NCBI GenBank assembly: GCA_009928665.1 | Contig: SACF01000013.1 | Location: forward strand, 29,928-93,927 | Source of the DNA: Alphaproteobacteria bacterium | GTDB taxonomy: Bacteria; Bacteroidota; Bacteroidia; Bacteroidales; FEN-979 | Length of the DNA stretch: 64,000 nt | Direction of reading: 5' to 3' | Part shown: one piece after another, positions 35,927-45,111 of the stretch | How positions within the stretch are numbered: position 1 is the stretch's first letter | Layout: the number at the start of each line of letters is the position of its first letter | Translations under genes and position numbers: made by a program | The notes under the pieces: model-generated | What the model was told of the DNA's origin: nothing | Database searches by the model: none | Seen by the model: the letters and a program-made list of their open reading frames with translations, nothing else

Positions 35927-38755
35927 TTATTCGCAATCTTTTACACATCTGAACCCTACCGTAGCATTTCGGTTCAGACCAGGTGCAATGAGCAACAACA
36001 TTTCAGGGTGATATGCCGGAAGTGGCCCACCGGTTACATACCAGATACTCTGTGTCGGATGAAAATAACTTCCTCCTCTGATGATGGTAAAATAATAGGC
36101 CCCGTTGTCATAAATATCGTTTGTCATTTGCCATACATTACCAATCATATCCTGAACCCCGAAAGAACTTGCGCCTTCAGGGAACTGATTAACAGGAGTT
36201 AAAAGATTCAGGTTATTATTACAACGGTTTTCAACCATTTTATCACCCCATGGGTATTTCTTCATGGCTGAACCCTGAGCCGCGTATTGCCATTCCACTT
36301 CTGATGGTAATCGTTTTGCATTCCAGTTTGCATAGGCCTTTGCATCTTCCGGATCCACATAAACGACCGGTAAATTTTCAGTTCCTGAAACAGGTTTCCC
36401 ATTCAACCAATGCTTTAAGTAATTTGATGTATCTTTAGGTATATAATCACTTTCAATCACAAAATTATAATACTGTGCATTGGTAACCGGAAAACGATCC
36501 ATGTAGAATGTATTCATTTTCACCTGCAGGGTGTCTGAGAAATCGGGGAAAGCGATGAACGGTTCGAGTGTGGAGGAATCGCGTTGTGTATAAAAATTAA
36601 AAGTTCCGGCAGGAATTTCCACCATATCCGCCGGGATGGTCGCGGAACCTGCTGTTTTCCGGACAGTGCTGATCAGTTCGGGGATGCCCTGTCGGAGAAA
36701 GAGGACCCGTTCATCCAGCAGTTCCCGGCCGGAGAATAACTGAAGGACTAATTTCTTTGCAGTTTTCAACCCGAGCGACCTGATATCTACCGTCGATCCG
36801 GCGGGTGAAAATTCAAAGATTTTCGAATGATAATCCGGATTTCCTGCTGTCAATACGATTCTGGAACCAGTATTTGCCGAGATTTTTAACAATTGCCCCC
36901 GAAGTTCGGCCTGAAGTTGTTTTTTAAAGACAGCGAGGCAGCCTACATTTCCTTCTCTTCGGGTGTGAAGCCAACCCCGGTTAAACGACTCAATTTCAGC
37001 AGGGAGATATACCTTTCCTTTTAAATGTACCGTATCAACTTCCAGGTGATTCCATAAGTCGACAAAACGCAGTTCTGAACTTTTCTCTTTCAGCGCTGTT
37101 TCCATTTCAAACGATGGAAATTCGAACAAGAGACCGTTGAAGCCTTCAGGTTTCAGGCTGAGTATGGTAAAGATTACTTTTTGATCAGATCTCCAGGAGT
37201 TCACATAGATCGAATCGGTCAGCGCGGGAATCAACGGAACCCAATTAAAATTATGAAAGACGGAATTATTTTCACGAAGAATCCGAAGTGTTCTGCCCAG
37301 GTATGCATAGTCCTCCCCTATCCAATCAGGACGGCCCGGTCGCATGGTATTCACTTCAACTCCATAGCCATTGAAAAATGAGACCGCTATTTCCCTGTGA
37401 AGCCTGTCATCTGCTAACTGAAGTACCCTGAAAATGGCAAAATCAGGCTTGATCAGTTTGTTCAGATTAAGCGGTGGAGGCATTACCAGGGCATCATGAA
37501 CCCTTCCGCTCACAATCCCGGGCATATCTTTCGGAACCGCCATCCCTTCACTATACATAATGATTCCGGGTTTCACCCTGTCGGCAGTTTCCTGCAAATC
37601 CCGGCTGGATTCTCCTTTGGTGTCAAGTACCACTCCATCGGCATCGGTCGCCCTGAGCAGTTCCTCCATACCAAATAACTGTTCTTCTTTCCGGGTTCCT
37701 TCATCCCAGGGATTATAGGATATAAAATATTTTTTACCGAGCCTATGAACAAAATCGGTTTGGCATTTTAATTCCGGTAATCCACCTGGTAAATCACGGT
37801 ACATATCCCACTGATTTCGCGGATCAAGCCCGAGTCTTGGCCAGGTCGGCCACAATGTGAATATGTCATAACCCCCGGTCAACGAATCAAACTCGGTAAA
37901 ATTCTCATAAAAGGTAAAACGTTGTTGTTCGTAATCATAATACTTTTTATCCCAGGCGAACTGAAGCAACATAAAATAAGTATTCTTCATCCATCCCAAG
38001 TCATCTCTTTGGAAAAGCCTGTTATCAAAGGACTTCAGGTCATAAAGCCACCGCTCCTGAAACATCATTTTCATTCCCTGATGCCAATCACCCGAATGAA
38101 TATCGAACCACAGGTTATATTCAGCCCATCCGCCTGGCTTCAGGGTCACCTTCCAGCGATCAACCGCTGTTCTTTCTTTATCCCTTTGACCTCTTCTGGC
38201 TAAAGCTGTCAATGAAATGGTATCATCCAATGTGATATCTGCAAACCCGAGGTGCCAGGCATTATCAGGTAAAACTACTCCGACCGGTCCGAAACCGGGG
38301 CGACACAGGACTGACCGACACAGGTATCCGGGCCACTCTTTCGAACCTTCAGCAGTGATATAAACCCTGTCATCACCTTTTCCCAATGGGATTAAATTCT
38401 CGATGGAATGATCACCATGTCCAACATTCAGAAAGTGCAGAATGTACTTTACTCCGGGTCTGAAACGCTGATCCAATACCATCCATCCGATGATGGAATC
38501 ATTCAGATTAAAGTGAATGGTATCATGGATCATCTGCCACCCGGCCATTGCGGAGCTGTAGTCCTTATCATCGATTAATGCGGTAAAAAATTGTAATCTA
38601 TATTTCTGTATATCAATGATATGACTCTCAATACTTAAACTTTTTACTGATAATCCATTGCGATCTGTAAGAGGAATGAAAAGTTCCCGGGATTGAGAAC
38701 AAACCGACAAGGCGCCCAGGTTGATAAAGAGCAGCAAGAGAAGGTTTTTAACCAT
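35927..38755 (-). CDS. Exported glycosidase-like protein with C-terminal FGE-like (SUMF1) domain
   Basis: A 942-residue protein with signal peptide (LLLLFINLGALSVCSQ). Residues about 30-700 look like a glycosidase with a beta-sandwich followed by a TIM-barrel-like part: DIFTLWPTWPRLGLDPRN, HRLGKKYFISYNPWDE, DADGVVLDTKGES (candidate nucleophile aspartate) and YSEGMAVPKDMPGIVSGR. From about residue 708 it is a sulfatase-modifying-factor type domain: MVEIPAGTFNFY, MDRFPVTNAQYYNFV, RLPSEVEWQYAAQGS, GNVWQMTNDIYDN, RGGSYF, and NATVGFRCVKD. The active-site cysteine pair expected after RGGS in true formylglycine-generating enzymes is absent (SYFHPTQSIWYV), so it is probably a ligand-binding version. 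It is the last gene of an apparent operon with ogt. Confidence 0.72.
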   Translation of the reverse strand: MVKNLLLLLFINLGALSVCSQSRELFIPLTDRNGLSVKSLSIESHIIDIQKYRLQFFTALIDDKDYSSAMAGWQMIHDTIHFNLNDSIIGWMVLDQRFRPGVKYILHFLNVGHGDHSIENLIPLGKGDDRVYITAEGSKEWPGYLCRSVLCRPGFGPVGVVLPDNAWHLGFADITLDDTISLTALARRGQRDKERTAVDRWKVTLKPGGWAEYNLWFDIHSGDWHQGMKMMFQERWLYDLKSFDNRLFQRDDLGWMKNTYFMLLQFAWDKKYYDYEQQRFTFYENFTEFDSLTGGYDIFTLWPTWPRLGLDPRNQWDMYRDLPGGLPELKCQTDFVHRLGKKYFISYNPWDEGTRKEEQLFGMEELLRATDADGVVLDTKGESSRDLQETADRVKPGIIMYSEGMAVPKDMPGIVSGRVHDALVMPPPLNLNKLIKPDFAIFRVLQLADDRLHREIAVSFFNGYGVEVNTMRPGRPDWIGEDYAYLGRTLRILRENNSVFHNFNWVPLIPALTDSIYVNSWRSDQKVIFTILSLKPEGFNGLLFEFPSFEMETALKEKSSELRFVDLWNHLEVDTVHLKGKVYLPAEIESFNRGWLHTRREGNVGCLAVFKKQLQAELRGQLLKISANTGSRIVLTAGNPDYHSKIFEFSPAGSTVDIRSLGLKTAKKLVLQLFSGRELLDERVLFLRQGIPELISTVRKTAGSATIPADMVEIPAGTFNFYTQRDSSTLEPFIAFPDFSDTLQVKMNTFYMDRFPVTNAQYYNFVIESDYIPKDTSNYLKHWLNGKPVSGTENLPVVYVDPEDAKAYANWNAKRLPSEVEWQYAAQGSAMKKYPWGDKMVENRCNNNLNLLTPVNQFPEGASSFGVQDMIGNVWQMTNDIYDNGAYYFTIIRGGSYFHPTQSIWYVTGGPLPAYHPEMLLLIAPGLNRNATVGFRCVKDCE

Positions 38756-38757
38756 GA

Positions 38758-39249
38758 TCAGGCTTTGCCGTAAAAGAGATCCCGCTGGATAAATGCATGC
38801 TCATGTTCGAGTAGCCATTTTTTCCTTTTCAAACCCGCTCGATAACCTACCAGTTTGCCATCGTGTCCAATAACCCTGTGGCATGGAACAATGATCGATA
38901 TGGGATTGCTGCCATTTGCATGTCCTACGGCTCTGAGTGCGTTTGAATTGCCGATCCTGGAAGCCAGGTCATGGTAAGTGATGGTTCTGCCGAACGGAAT
39001 GCTTTGCAATGCATTCCATACCCGAAGTTGAAATTCTGTTCCGTCGAGGTCGAGTTTAAGATCGAAAGTTTGACGGGTTCCGTGGAAATATTCCTCCAAT
39101 TGTGTTGTGCAATCTTTCAAAACTGCCGGTGTCCGGACAATTTTCACACGAAAATCAAGAAAATAGAGGTGTTTAATACCTTTTTCAGAGCCTGCAATTT
39201 CAATATACCCAATTGGGGTTTTGAGAAAGGCCCTTTGGATCGGGTTCAT
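38758..39249 (-). CDS. ogt: Methylated-DNA-protein-cysteine methyltransferase
   Basis: A 163-residue suicide repair enzyme that removes O6-alkyl groups from guanine onto its own cysteine. It has the active-site motif PCHRVIG (C123), the helix-turn-helix region (TYHDLASRIGNSNALRAVGHANG), and the conserved Asn and GL-RKKWLLEHE tail (YRAGLKRKKWLLEHE). The start matches MNPIQRAFLKTPIG. It stands 1 base from the upstream gene and 2 bases from the downstream glycosidase, so it is embedded in a tight operon of unrelated function. Confidence 0.95.
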   Translation of the reverse strand: MNPIQRAFLKTPIGYIEIAGSEKGIKHLYFLDFRVKIVRTPAVLKDCTTQLEEYFHGTRQTFDLKLDLDGTEFQLRVWNALQSIPFGRTITYHDLASRIGNSNALRAVGHANGSNPISIIVPCHRVIGHDGKLVGYRAGLKRKKWLLEHEHAFIQRDLFYGKA

Positions 39250-39250
39250 A

Positions 39251-39463
39251 TCAGGTGTGTTTTGACTTTTTGCTTTTCCAGGCTAAAAACAGCATGATAC
39301 CACCGAACAGCAACATACCAATGCCAGACCACAAGTTCACATTGATCCCAAGGGAACGGGAATAGAGCATGGCATCAGAACTGGTAAAAAGTCCGTAAAC
39401 TGTAAGGAACAATCCCAGGATGCTGAACATCAAACCAATCGGAAATTTTATATCTATGCCCAT
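39251..39463 (-). CDS. Small two-helix membrane protein
   Basis: A 70-residue protein with two hydrophobic segments (about residues 8-28 and 43-62) and a basic C-terminus (WKSKKSKHT). It lies 60 bases downstream of the sodium:solute symporter gene and 1 base from ogt. No family was recognised. Its position suggests a small subunit of, or accessory to, the symporter; this is speculative. Confidence 0.65.
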   Translation of the reverse strand: MGIDIKFPIGLMFSILGLFLTVYGLFTSSDAMLYSRSLGINVNLWSGIGMLLFGGIMLFLAWKSKKSKHT

Positions 39464-39523
39464 CTGAATCTTTAGATTAAAAATATTTAAGGTTACGACA
39501 ATTTAAGATTTACAAATTTTATC

Positions 39524-41257
39524 CTACCAGAATAAGATTGTGAGAACGGTAAAGATGATCAATACCAGGATAGCAAGGGAAGTTGATCTTTTATACCAGG
39601 GCACATGATCGTCTTTTATTTTTGGTGTAAGCGAATAGACCAGTCCCTTGAGTTCCTCGTCTGTTTTTTTCTGTTTGGTTGAAAGGGATACGACAAGGGT
39701 GACCAGTGCGCTGGTGGTGCAGGCGTAGATGGCAGTCCAGAAATTCTGTGCCATCTCAACAGGATAGGCATAGCACTTACAGAGCCATCCACCTTTGACC
39801 AGTGTATCGGCGCCTTCGGGATAGGTAATTCCATGATGAATCAGAGCGATCAGGAAACCTGCAAGGAGTCCCGTAAAAGCAGCATGACCGGTAGATCGTT
39901 TCCAGAACATTCCAAGGAATATTACAGCAAACAAAGGGGCATTAATCATGGAGAAGATGGTTTGCAGGAAATCCATGATATTTCCAAACAAACTGGCGAG
40001 GTAGGCTGCACCGATGCTTACCAGAACACCGAAAACAGTCGCCAACCTGCCGACCTTCAGGTAATGGTTATCATCAGAGGTTTTATTACCGGTTGGCGGT
40101 CGTAAATAGCTCTGATAGATATCGTAGGTCCATACGGTATTGAAAGCAGATACGTTTCCTGCCATGCCCGACATAAAAGAGGCCAGCAACGCGGTTATTC
40201 CCAGTCCGAGTACACCTGCCGGCAGATATTGTTTCAACAACATGATGATGGTGTAGTCCCAGATTGGCTGTCCTGCTTCATTCATTGGCAGCACAAATCC
40301 CTTGCCCGGGGTATTCATCAGCACCAGCGCTGCGATTCCAGGAACAATAATCAGGAACGGAATAAACATCTTCGGTATGGCGCCGATCAGCGGGGTATTC
40401 CGGGCTGCGGTCAGAGAATGGGCCGACATGGCACGTTGGACGATGAGGAAATTGGTACACCAGTAACCAAATGAGAGTACGAAACCAAGTCCGGCAAATA
40501 TTCCGTACCACTCCACTCCTAACGGATTTGCCCGGGCCGACCCGGTATATTTCCAGGTTGTGGTCCAGGTATCCGGCGCAAATCCCTTCCCTGAAACTAT
40601 CGGGGCAAGCTGGTCCTGCAAACCGTTCCACCCTCCAAGATCCTTCAGACTCAGCAGAACGATGGGCAACAATCCGATCACGATAATGAAAAACTGGAGG
40701 ACTTCATTATAGATGGCTGAAGACAACCCGCCGAGGTAGGTATAAGCGAGAACTATAGCCGCTGATAACAGAAGGCTCAGGTGGAAGTTCCAACCCAGCA
40801 CTTTTTCCATAAGGATTGCCAGGGCGTACATCGATATACCTGAAGCGAGAATGGTCATCACGGCAAACAAAATCGCATTCAGTCCACGGGTTTTTTCATC
40901 ATACCGAAGCTTCAGATATTCAGGAACCGACCGCGCTTTTGATCCATAGTAAAATGGCATCATGAACAGGGCCAGGAACACCATGGCCGGAATGGCTCCG
41001 ATCCAGTAAAAGTGGGTGGTCAGCATACCGTATTTTGCGCCTGATCCGGTCATTCCCATCACTTCAAGCGCCCCGAGGTTGGTCGAAATGAAAGCCAGTC
41101 CGGCAACCCATGCCGGCATGGAACGACCTGCCTCAAGAAAGGCATTGGCATCCTTCATATAACGTTTCAACGCCCATCCGATCCCCAGGACAAAGACAAA
41201 ATAGACGATCATGATGGCATAATCGATCCAACTCAGAACAAACCCGGTATCAACCAT
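39524..41257 (-). CDS. Sodium:solute symporter (SSS family), sugar type
   Basis: A 577-residue polytopic protein with about 14 hydrophobic helices. The family features are SWIDYAIMIVYFVFVLGIGW in helix 1, FISTNLGALEVMGMTGSGAKYG, and LKLRYDEKTRGLNAI. It carries the SSS core but no STAC or kinase extension. The closest subgroup by its motifs is SglT/SGLT-like sugar symporters, which use the sodium gradient. It heads the minus-strand run with the small membrane protein, ogt and the glycosidase-FGE gene, so the imported substrate may come from the extracellular glycosidases here. Confidence 0.88.
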   Translation of the reverse strand: MVDTGFVLSWIDYAIMIVYFVFVLGIGWALKRYMKDANAFLEAGRSMPAWVAGLAFISTNLGALEVMGMTGSGAKYGMLTTHFYWIGAIPAMVFLALFMMPFYYGSKARSVPEYLKLRYDEKTRGLNAILFAVMTILASGISMYALAILMEKVLGWNFHLSLLLSAAIVLAYTYLGGLSSAIYNEVLQFFIIVIGLLPIVLLSLKDLGGWNGLQDQLAPIVSGKGFAPDTWTTTWKYTGSARANPLGVEWYGIFAGLGFVLSFGYWCTNFLIVQRAMSAHSLTAARNTPLIGAIPKMFIPFLIIVPGIAALVLMNTPGKGFVLPMNEAGQPIWDYTIIMLLKQYLPAGVLGLGITALLASFMSGMAGNVSAFNTVWTYDIYQSYLRPPTGNKTSDDNHYLKVGRLATVFGVLVSIGAAYLASLFGNIMDFLQTIFSMINAPLFAVIFLGMFWKRSTGHAAFTGLLAGFLIALIHHGITYPEGADTLVKGGWLCKCYAYPVEMAQNFWTAIYACTTSALVTLVVSLSTKQKKTDEELKGLVYSLTPKIKDDHVPWYKRSTSLAILVLIIFTVLTILFW

Positions 41258-41361
41258 TTCGGTATTGTTAAAATATTAATATTGAATTTATTATTGAACA
41301 GATAAAGCTTTCATGTTTTGGAATAATGAAACAAATTTAACAGGATATTTTCATGAATCGA

Positions 41362-41369
41362 TATCTTTG
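41362..41369 (+). promoter_or_regulatory. -7 promoter box candidate for the metallophosphoesterase gene
   Basis: TATCTTTG matches TAnnTTTG, 32 bases before the TTG start at 41402. The spacing supports that start. Confidence 0.45.
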
Positions 41370-41401
41370 CAGCCATAAAATCAAGAATAAGAGAAAAAAA
41401 A

Positions 41402-42559
41402 TTGAAGACCGGAGCGTTTATTATCTTCTTTACCATTGTTATTACCGTTTACGGTTTACTTAACAGCTACATTTTTATTCGCGGATTACAAGCTTTGCCG
41501 GCGGGTTCATGCTGGCGACCCTGGTATAGTGTCGGTTTCTGGTTGATCGCATCGACCTTTATTCTTGCACGGGTATTGGAACGTGCTTATCCGTGCGGAT
41601 TTACAGGTGTCATCACCTGGATCGGATCGTTCTGGCTCGCATTCCTTCTCTATTTCACCCTGGCCGCCCTGCTGGCCGATTTAGTAAGGTTTCTCAACCA
41701 TTTCATTCATTTTTTACCGTCGGCATTGCTTGCCGATTACGGGAGGTCCAAAATGATCCTGTTGATCAGCGTTATTGGAATGGTCGCTATGGTTGTTGTT
41801 GCCGGATACATCAATGCGAGAAATCCGCGGATTAAAAAGCTAAACCTTCATATTGCCAAGACAGTAACAGGGTCGCGTGAGCTCAACCTGGTGATGGCAT
41901 CTGATATTCATCTCGGAACCCTGATTGCGAAGAGGAAAGCCAATAAACTGGTTGCTGCCATTAACAGTCTTAATCCCGATCTCGTTCTCTTTGCAGGAGA
42001 TGTGGTGGATGAAGATCTGACGCCGGTAATCATGAATAACCTGGGAGCGAACCTCAGTCAGATCAGGGCAAAGCTGGGCGTTTACGCAATTCCCGGCAAC
42101 CACGAGTACATTGGAGGCGCCGAACCGGCCATCCGGTATCTCGAGGAACACGGTGTGAAAGTGTTGCGTGATACGTCCATCCGGATCGATAACCGGTTTT
42201 ACCTGGTAGGTCGGGACGATCGCGATAAACAGCGTTTTACAGGCAAGGCAAGACGTGAACTGGGTGAACTGATGAAAGGCGTTGACCATTCCTGTCCGGT
42301 TATCCTCATGGATCATCAACCCTTTCATCTCGATCAGACGGTTCACGAAAAAATAGATCTGCAACTTTCAGGGCATACCCATCATGGTCAGATATGGCCG
42401 CTCAACCTGATAACATCAGCAATGTATGAGGTCAGCAGCGGATACCTGAAAAAGGGAGATACCCATTTCTATGTCTCTAACGGATTCGGCACGTGGGGAC
42501 CTCCTATCAGACTTGGTAATCGTCCCGAGATCGTGCAAATTAAACTGACTTTTGACTGA
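41402..42559 (+). CDS. Membrane-anchored metallophosphoesterase
   Basis: A 385-residue protein with about four N-terminal membrane helices (residues 5-135), then a calcineurin-like phosphoesterase domain. Metal motifs are all present: MASDIHLGT, FAGDVVDED, PGNHEYIGG, MDHQPF and SGHTHHGQ. This is the YkuE/LpxH-like layout of inner-membrane phosphoesterases that may act on lipids or nucleotides. The start is a TTG, because no in-frame ATG precedes the first helix and a promoter-like box sits 32 bases upstream. It overlaps the next frame only if the upstream start at 42552 were used. Confidence 0.85.
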   Translation: MKTGAFIIFFTIVITVYGLLNSYIFIRGLQALPAGSCWRPWYSVGFWLIASTFILARVLERAYPCGFTGVITWIGSFWLAFLLYFTLAALLADLVRFLNHFIHFLPSALLADYGRSKMILLISVIGMVAMVVVAGYINARNPRIKKLNLHIAKTVTGSRELNLVMASDIHLGTLIAKRKANKLVAAINSLNPDLVLFAGDVVDEDLTPVIMNNLGANLSQIRAKLGVYAIPGNHEYIGGAEPAIRYLEEHGVKVLRDTSIRIDNRFYLVGRDDRDKQRFTGKARRELGELMKGVDHSCPVILMDHQPFHLDQTVHEKIDLQLSGHTHHGQIWPLNLITSAMYEVSSGYLKKGDTHFYVSNGFGTWGPPIRLGNRPEIVQIKLTFD

Positions 42560-42563
42560 CCCT

Positions 42564-43790
42564 ATGTATAAACCTCGCTTCAGACTTGTTTCGCTTATAA
42601 CCCTGTTTACGGTATTGGGAATCATCCTCCTGATCTGGTTGCTGTTTCCGTTGTTCCATCAAAAAGAACCAGTCAAAGTCAGTGTTTCAAAATCACACAT
42701 TGCCTATAACCTGGCCCTCGACTCCGTTGATATAACCTACGGGAAGGTGAAGGGCAACCAGAATCTGTCGGAGTTGCTGGCCAAACTGGTATCACCCCAG
42801 ATCATTGACCGGATCGGGAAATCAACCCGTGAAATTTTTGATGTCAGGAAAATCCGCTCAGGAAATACCTTTGCGCGTATAACATCCAGGGATTCAGCGA
42901 AACGTACCCTCTTTTTCATTTATGAAATCAATCCCATCGATTTTGTCGTTTATGATTTCAGGGATTCGCTCCGGGTTTACCGTGATAAGAAGAACGTTAA
43001 AATGACCGTTAAGACCGCAACGGGAACCATTACTTCCTCATTGTGGAACTGTTTCGCGGAGCAAAACCTTGATGTTGAGCTTGGGTTGTCGCTTTCGGAT
43101 GTTTATGCCTGGACGGTCGATTTTTATGGGTTACAACGGGGTGATCACTTCAAAGTTATCTATGAAGAAGTTCATGTGGATGGAAGGATGGTAGGGATTG
43201 ACAAGATTCTTGCTGCGGTATTCAGCAGTGGCAATAAGGATTTTTTCGCATTTTATTTCCCGCAACAGGGTAAGCCGGCATATTTCGATGAAAAGGGACA
43301 AAGCCTGCAGCGATCTTTTCTCAAGGCTCCGTTAAAATTTTCCCGGATCAGTTCGCGGTTTTCCAGAGCCCGCAAACATCCTATTCTTAGGATTGTGAGG
43401 CCACACTATGGCGTCGATTATTCTGCACCACGTGGCACCCCGGTTGTAGCGCTCGGCGACGGACGTGTTGGTGAGGCAGGTTTTAAGGGTGGCTACGGAC
43501 GATTTATCAGCATTCACCACAATTCATCGTATACCACAACCTATGCACATCTTTCGGGCTATGCAAAAGGGTTAAAGGCCGGAAATCATGTAAGTCAGGG
43601 TGAGGTAATTGGTTATGTTGGGAGCAGTGGACTGTCGACCGGCCCCCATCTCGATTTCAGGGTGTATAAAAACGGGAAGCCGATTGATCCGTTGAGATTG
43701 GAGTCACCGCATGCGAAACCGATAGATTCCAAGGATATCTCTTCTTTTTCAAAGACCGTCCAAAAGTACAGAAATCAATTATCCGATTAA
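42564..43790 (+). CDS. M23 family peptidoglycan peptidase
   Basis: From the ATG at 42564 (MYKPRFRLVS) it has 408 residues, with one N-terminal membrane anchor. A mixed N-terminal region (about 30-250) with OapA/LysM-like strands (LDSVDITYGKVKGNQNLSEL) precedes the LytM domain (about 270-385). Zinc ligands are in PHYGVDYSAPRGTP (H and D) and GPHLDFRVYKNGKP; the second motif is HLDF, where classical M23 peptidases have HLHF. A further histidine lies in TTYAHLSGYAKG. This HxD form is frequent in Bacteroidota, so activity is possible but not proved. Its ATG is 5 bases after the metallophosphoesterase stop; both genes act at the envelope. Confidence 0.87.
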   Translation: MYKPRFRLVSLITLFTVLGIILLIWLLFPLFHQKEPVKVSVSKSHIAYNLALDSVDITYGKVKGNQNLSELLAKLVSPQIIDRIGKSTREIFDVRKIRSGNTFARITSRDSAKRTLFFIYEINPIDFVVYDFRDSLRVYRDKKNVKMTVKTATGTITSSLWNCFAEQNLDVELGLSLSDVYAWTVDFYGLQRGDHFKVIYEEVHVDGRMVGIDKILAAVFSSGNKDFFAFYFPQQGKPAYFDEKGQSLQRSFLKAPLKFSRISSRFSRARKHPILRIVRPHYGVDYSAPRGTPVVALGDGRVGEAGFKGGYGRFISIHHNSSYTTTYAHLSGYAKGLKAGNHVSQGEVIGYVGSSGLSTGPHLDFRVYKNGKPIDPLRLESPHAKPIDSKDISSFSKTVQKYRNQLSD

Positions 43791-43890
43791 ATCGGATTCT
43801 TTTCAGATGGTTACAGATTCTGAAAATAAAATTCTTAGGTTTGTATCACGATATACATGTGTTAGAACTTATCAGCCTTTTAAACCAGTT

Positions 43891-45060
43891 ATGAATTTCC
43901 TCAGAAACATTTTTCTTTACCTGTTTCTAATGGGTATTGTTTCGTGTCATGTTAATATGAACAACCAGGAATGGGGTTCCAGCGACACACGTAAAAAGCC
44001 GGCTATCATGAAAAAATCGTTCGGAACTGTTGATAACAAAGAGGTATTTTTATATACCCTTCAAAATGCAAACGGGATTAAAGTCTCGATTACCAATTAC
44101 GGCGGAATCATCACCTCTATTTTAACTCCCGATAAACATGATTCCTTAGGTGATATTGTACTTGGTTACGACAGTCTTTCTTCTTACCTTAAGAGCACAC
44201 CTTACTTCGGAGCTATTGTCGGACGGTATGCAAACCGGATTGCTAAAGGCGCCTTCAATCTTGACGGCAAACGGTACAACCTTACTGTCAATGACGGAAA
44301 TAACAGCCTTCATGGCGGTTTAAAGGGGTTCGACAAGGTAGTCTGGGATGCGGTTGAATCGCACGATTCGCTGCAATCGAAATTGGAACTGACCTATCTT
44401 AGTAAGGACGGCGAGGAAGGATACCCGGGAAACCTTCGGGTAAAAGTCACCTACACGCTGAATGATCAGAATGAACTGATTACCCTGATTGAAGCAACCA
44501 CCGATAAAGCAACCCCGGTCAATCTTTGCAACCACACCTATTTTAACCTCTCGGAATGCGACACCAGCGTTCTGGGACATATTCTAACCCTGTATGCAAG
44601 CCAATACACGGAAATTAACGACGAGCTGATCCCAACCAACCGTTTACTTCAGGTTCAGGGGACACCGATGGATTTCAATACTTCAGCAGCAATCGGTGAA
44701 CGGATCGGAAAGGTCAAAGGGGGCTACGACCACAACTTTGTTCTGGATCACAAACCCGGTATGTTGTCCATGGCTGCTCAACTTTATGATCCAAGGAGCG
44801 GCCGACAGGTTGAAATCCTGACGACACAACCCGGAATTCAGCTTTATACGGGAAATTTTCTTGATGGAACACTTGTAGGGAAAGGGGGTAAAATCTATAA
44901 AAAGAATTATGGCTTGTGTCTTGAAACACAACATTTTCCAAATTCACCAAACCAGACGTCGTTCCCTGAAACGATACTCCGCCCTGGTGAGAAATTCTCT
45001 GAAACCACAGTTTACAGATTCTCTGCATTTAGAGAACCAAAGCAGGAAAATGAAGAATAG
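43891..45060 (+). CDS. Aldose 1-epimerase, lipoprotein form
   Basis: Mutarotase interconverting alpha and beta anomers of hexoses. The start ATG at 43891 is chosen because it gives a lipobox (LFLMGIVSCHVN); an upstream start at 43807 would hide it. It has 389 residues. The galactose-mutarotase fold is clear: ITNYGGIITSI, GRYANRIAKGAFNLDGK, HGGLKGFDKVVWD, NLCNHTYFNLS (catalytic histidine region) and the C-terminal glutamate in LETQHFPNSPNQ. As an envelope lipoprotein it may supply the right anomer for the symporter or glycosidases of this region; that is an inference. Confidence 0.87.
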   Translation: MNFLRNIFLYLFLMGIVSCHVNMNNQEWGSSDTRKKPAIMKKSFGTVDNKEVFLYTLQNANGIKVSITNYGGIITSILTPDKHDSLGDIVLGYDSLSSYLKSTPYFGAIVGRYANRIAKGAFNLDGKRYNLTVNDGNNSLHGGLKGFDKVVWDAVESHDSLQSKLELTYLSKDGEEGYPGNLRVKVTYTLNDQNELITLIEATTDKATPVNLCNHTYFNLSECDTSVLGHILTLYASQYTEINDELIPTNRLLQVQGTPMDFNTSAAIGERIGKVKGGYDHNFVLDHKPGMLSMAAQLYDPRSGRQVEILTTQPGIQLYTGNFLDGTLVGKGGKIYKKNYGLCLETQHFPNSPNQTSFPETILRPGEKFSETTVYRFSAFREPKQENEE

Positions 45061-45111
45061 GCCATCAGTCTCCCGTTGATAATTATCATTCTCCGGGAAC
45101 CAGCAACGATT

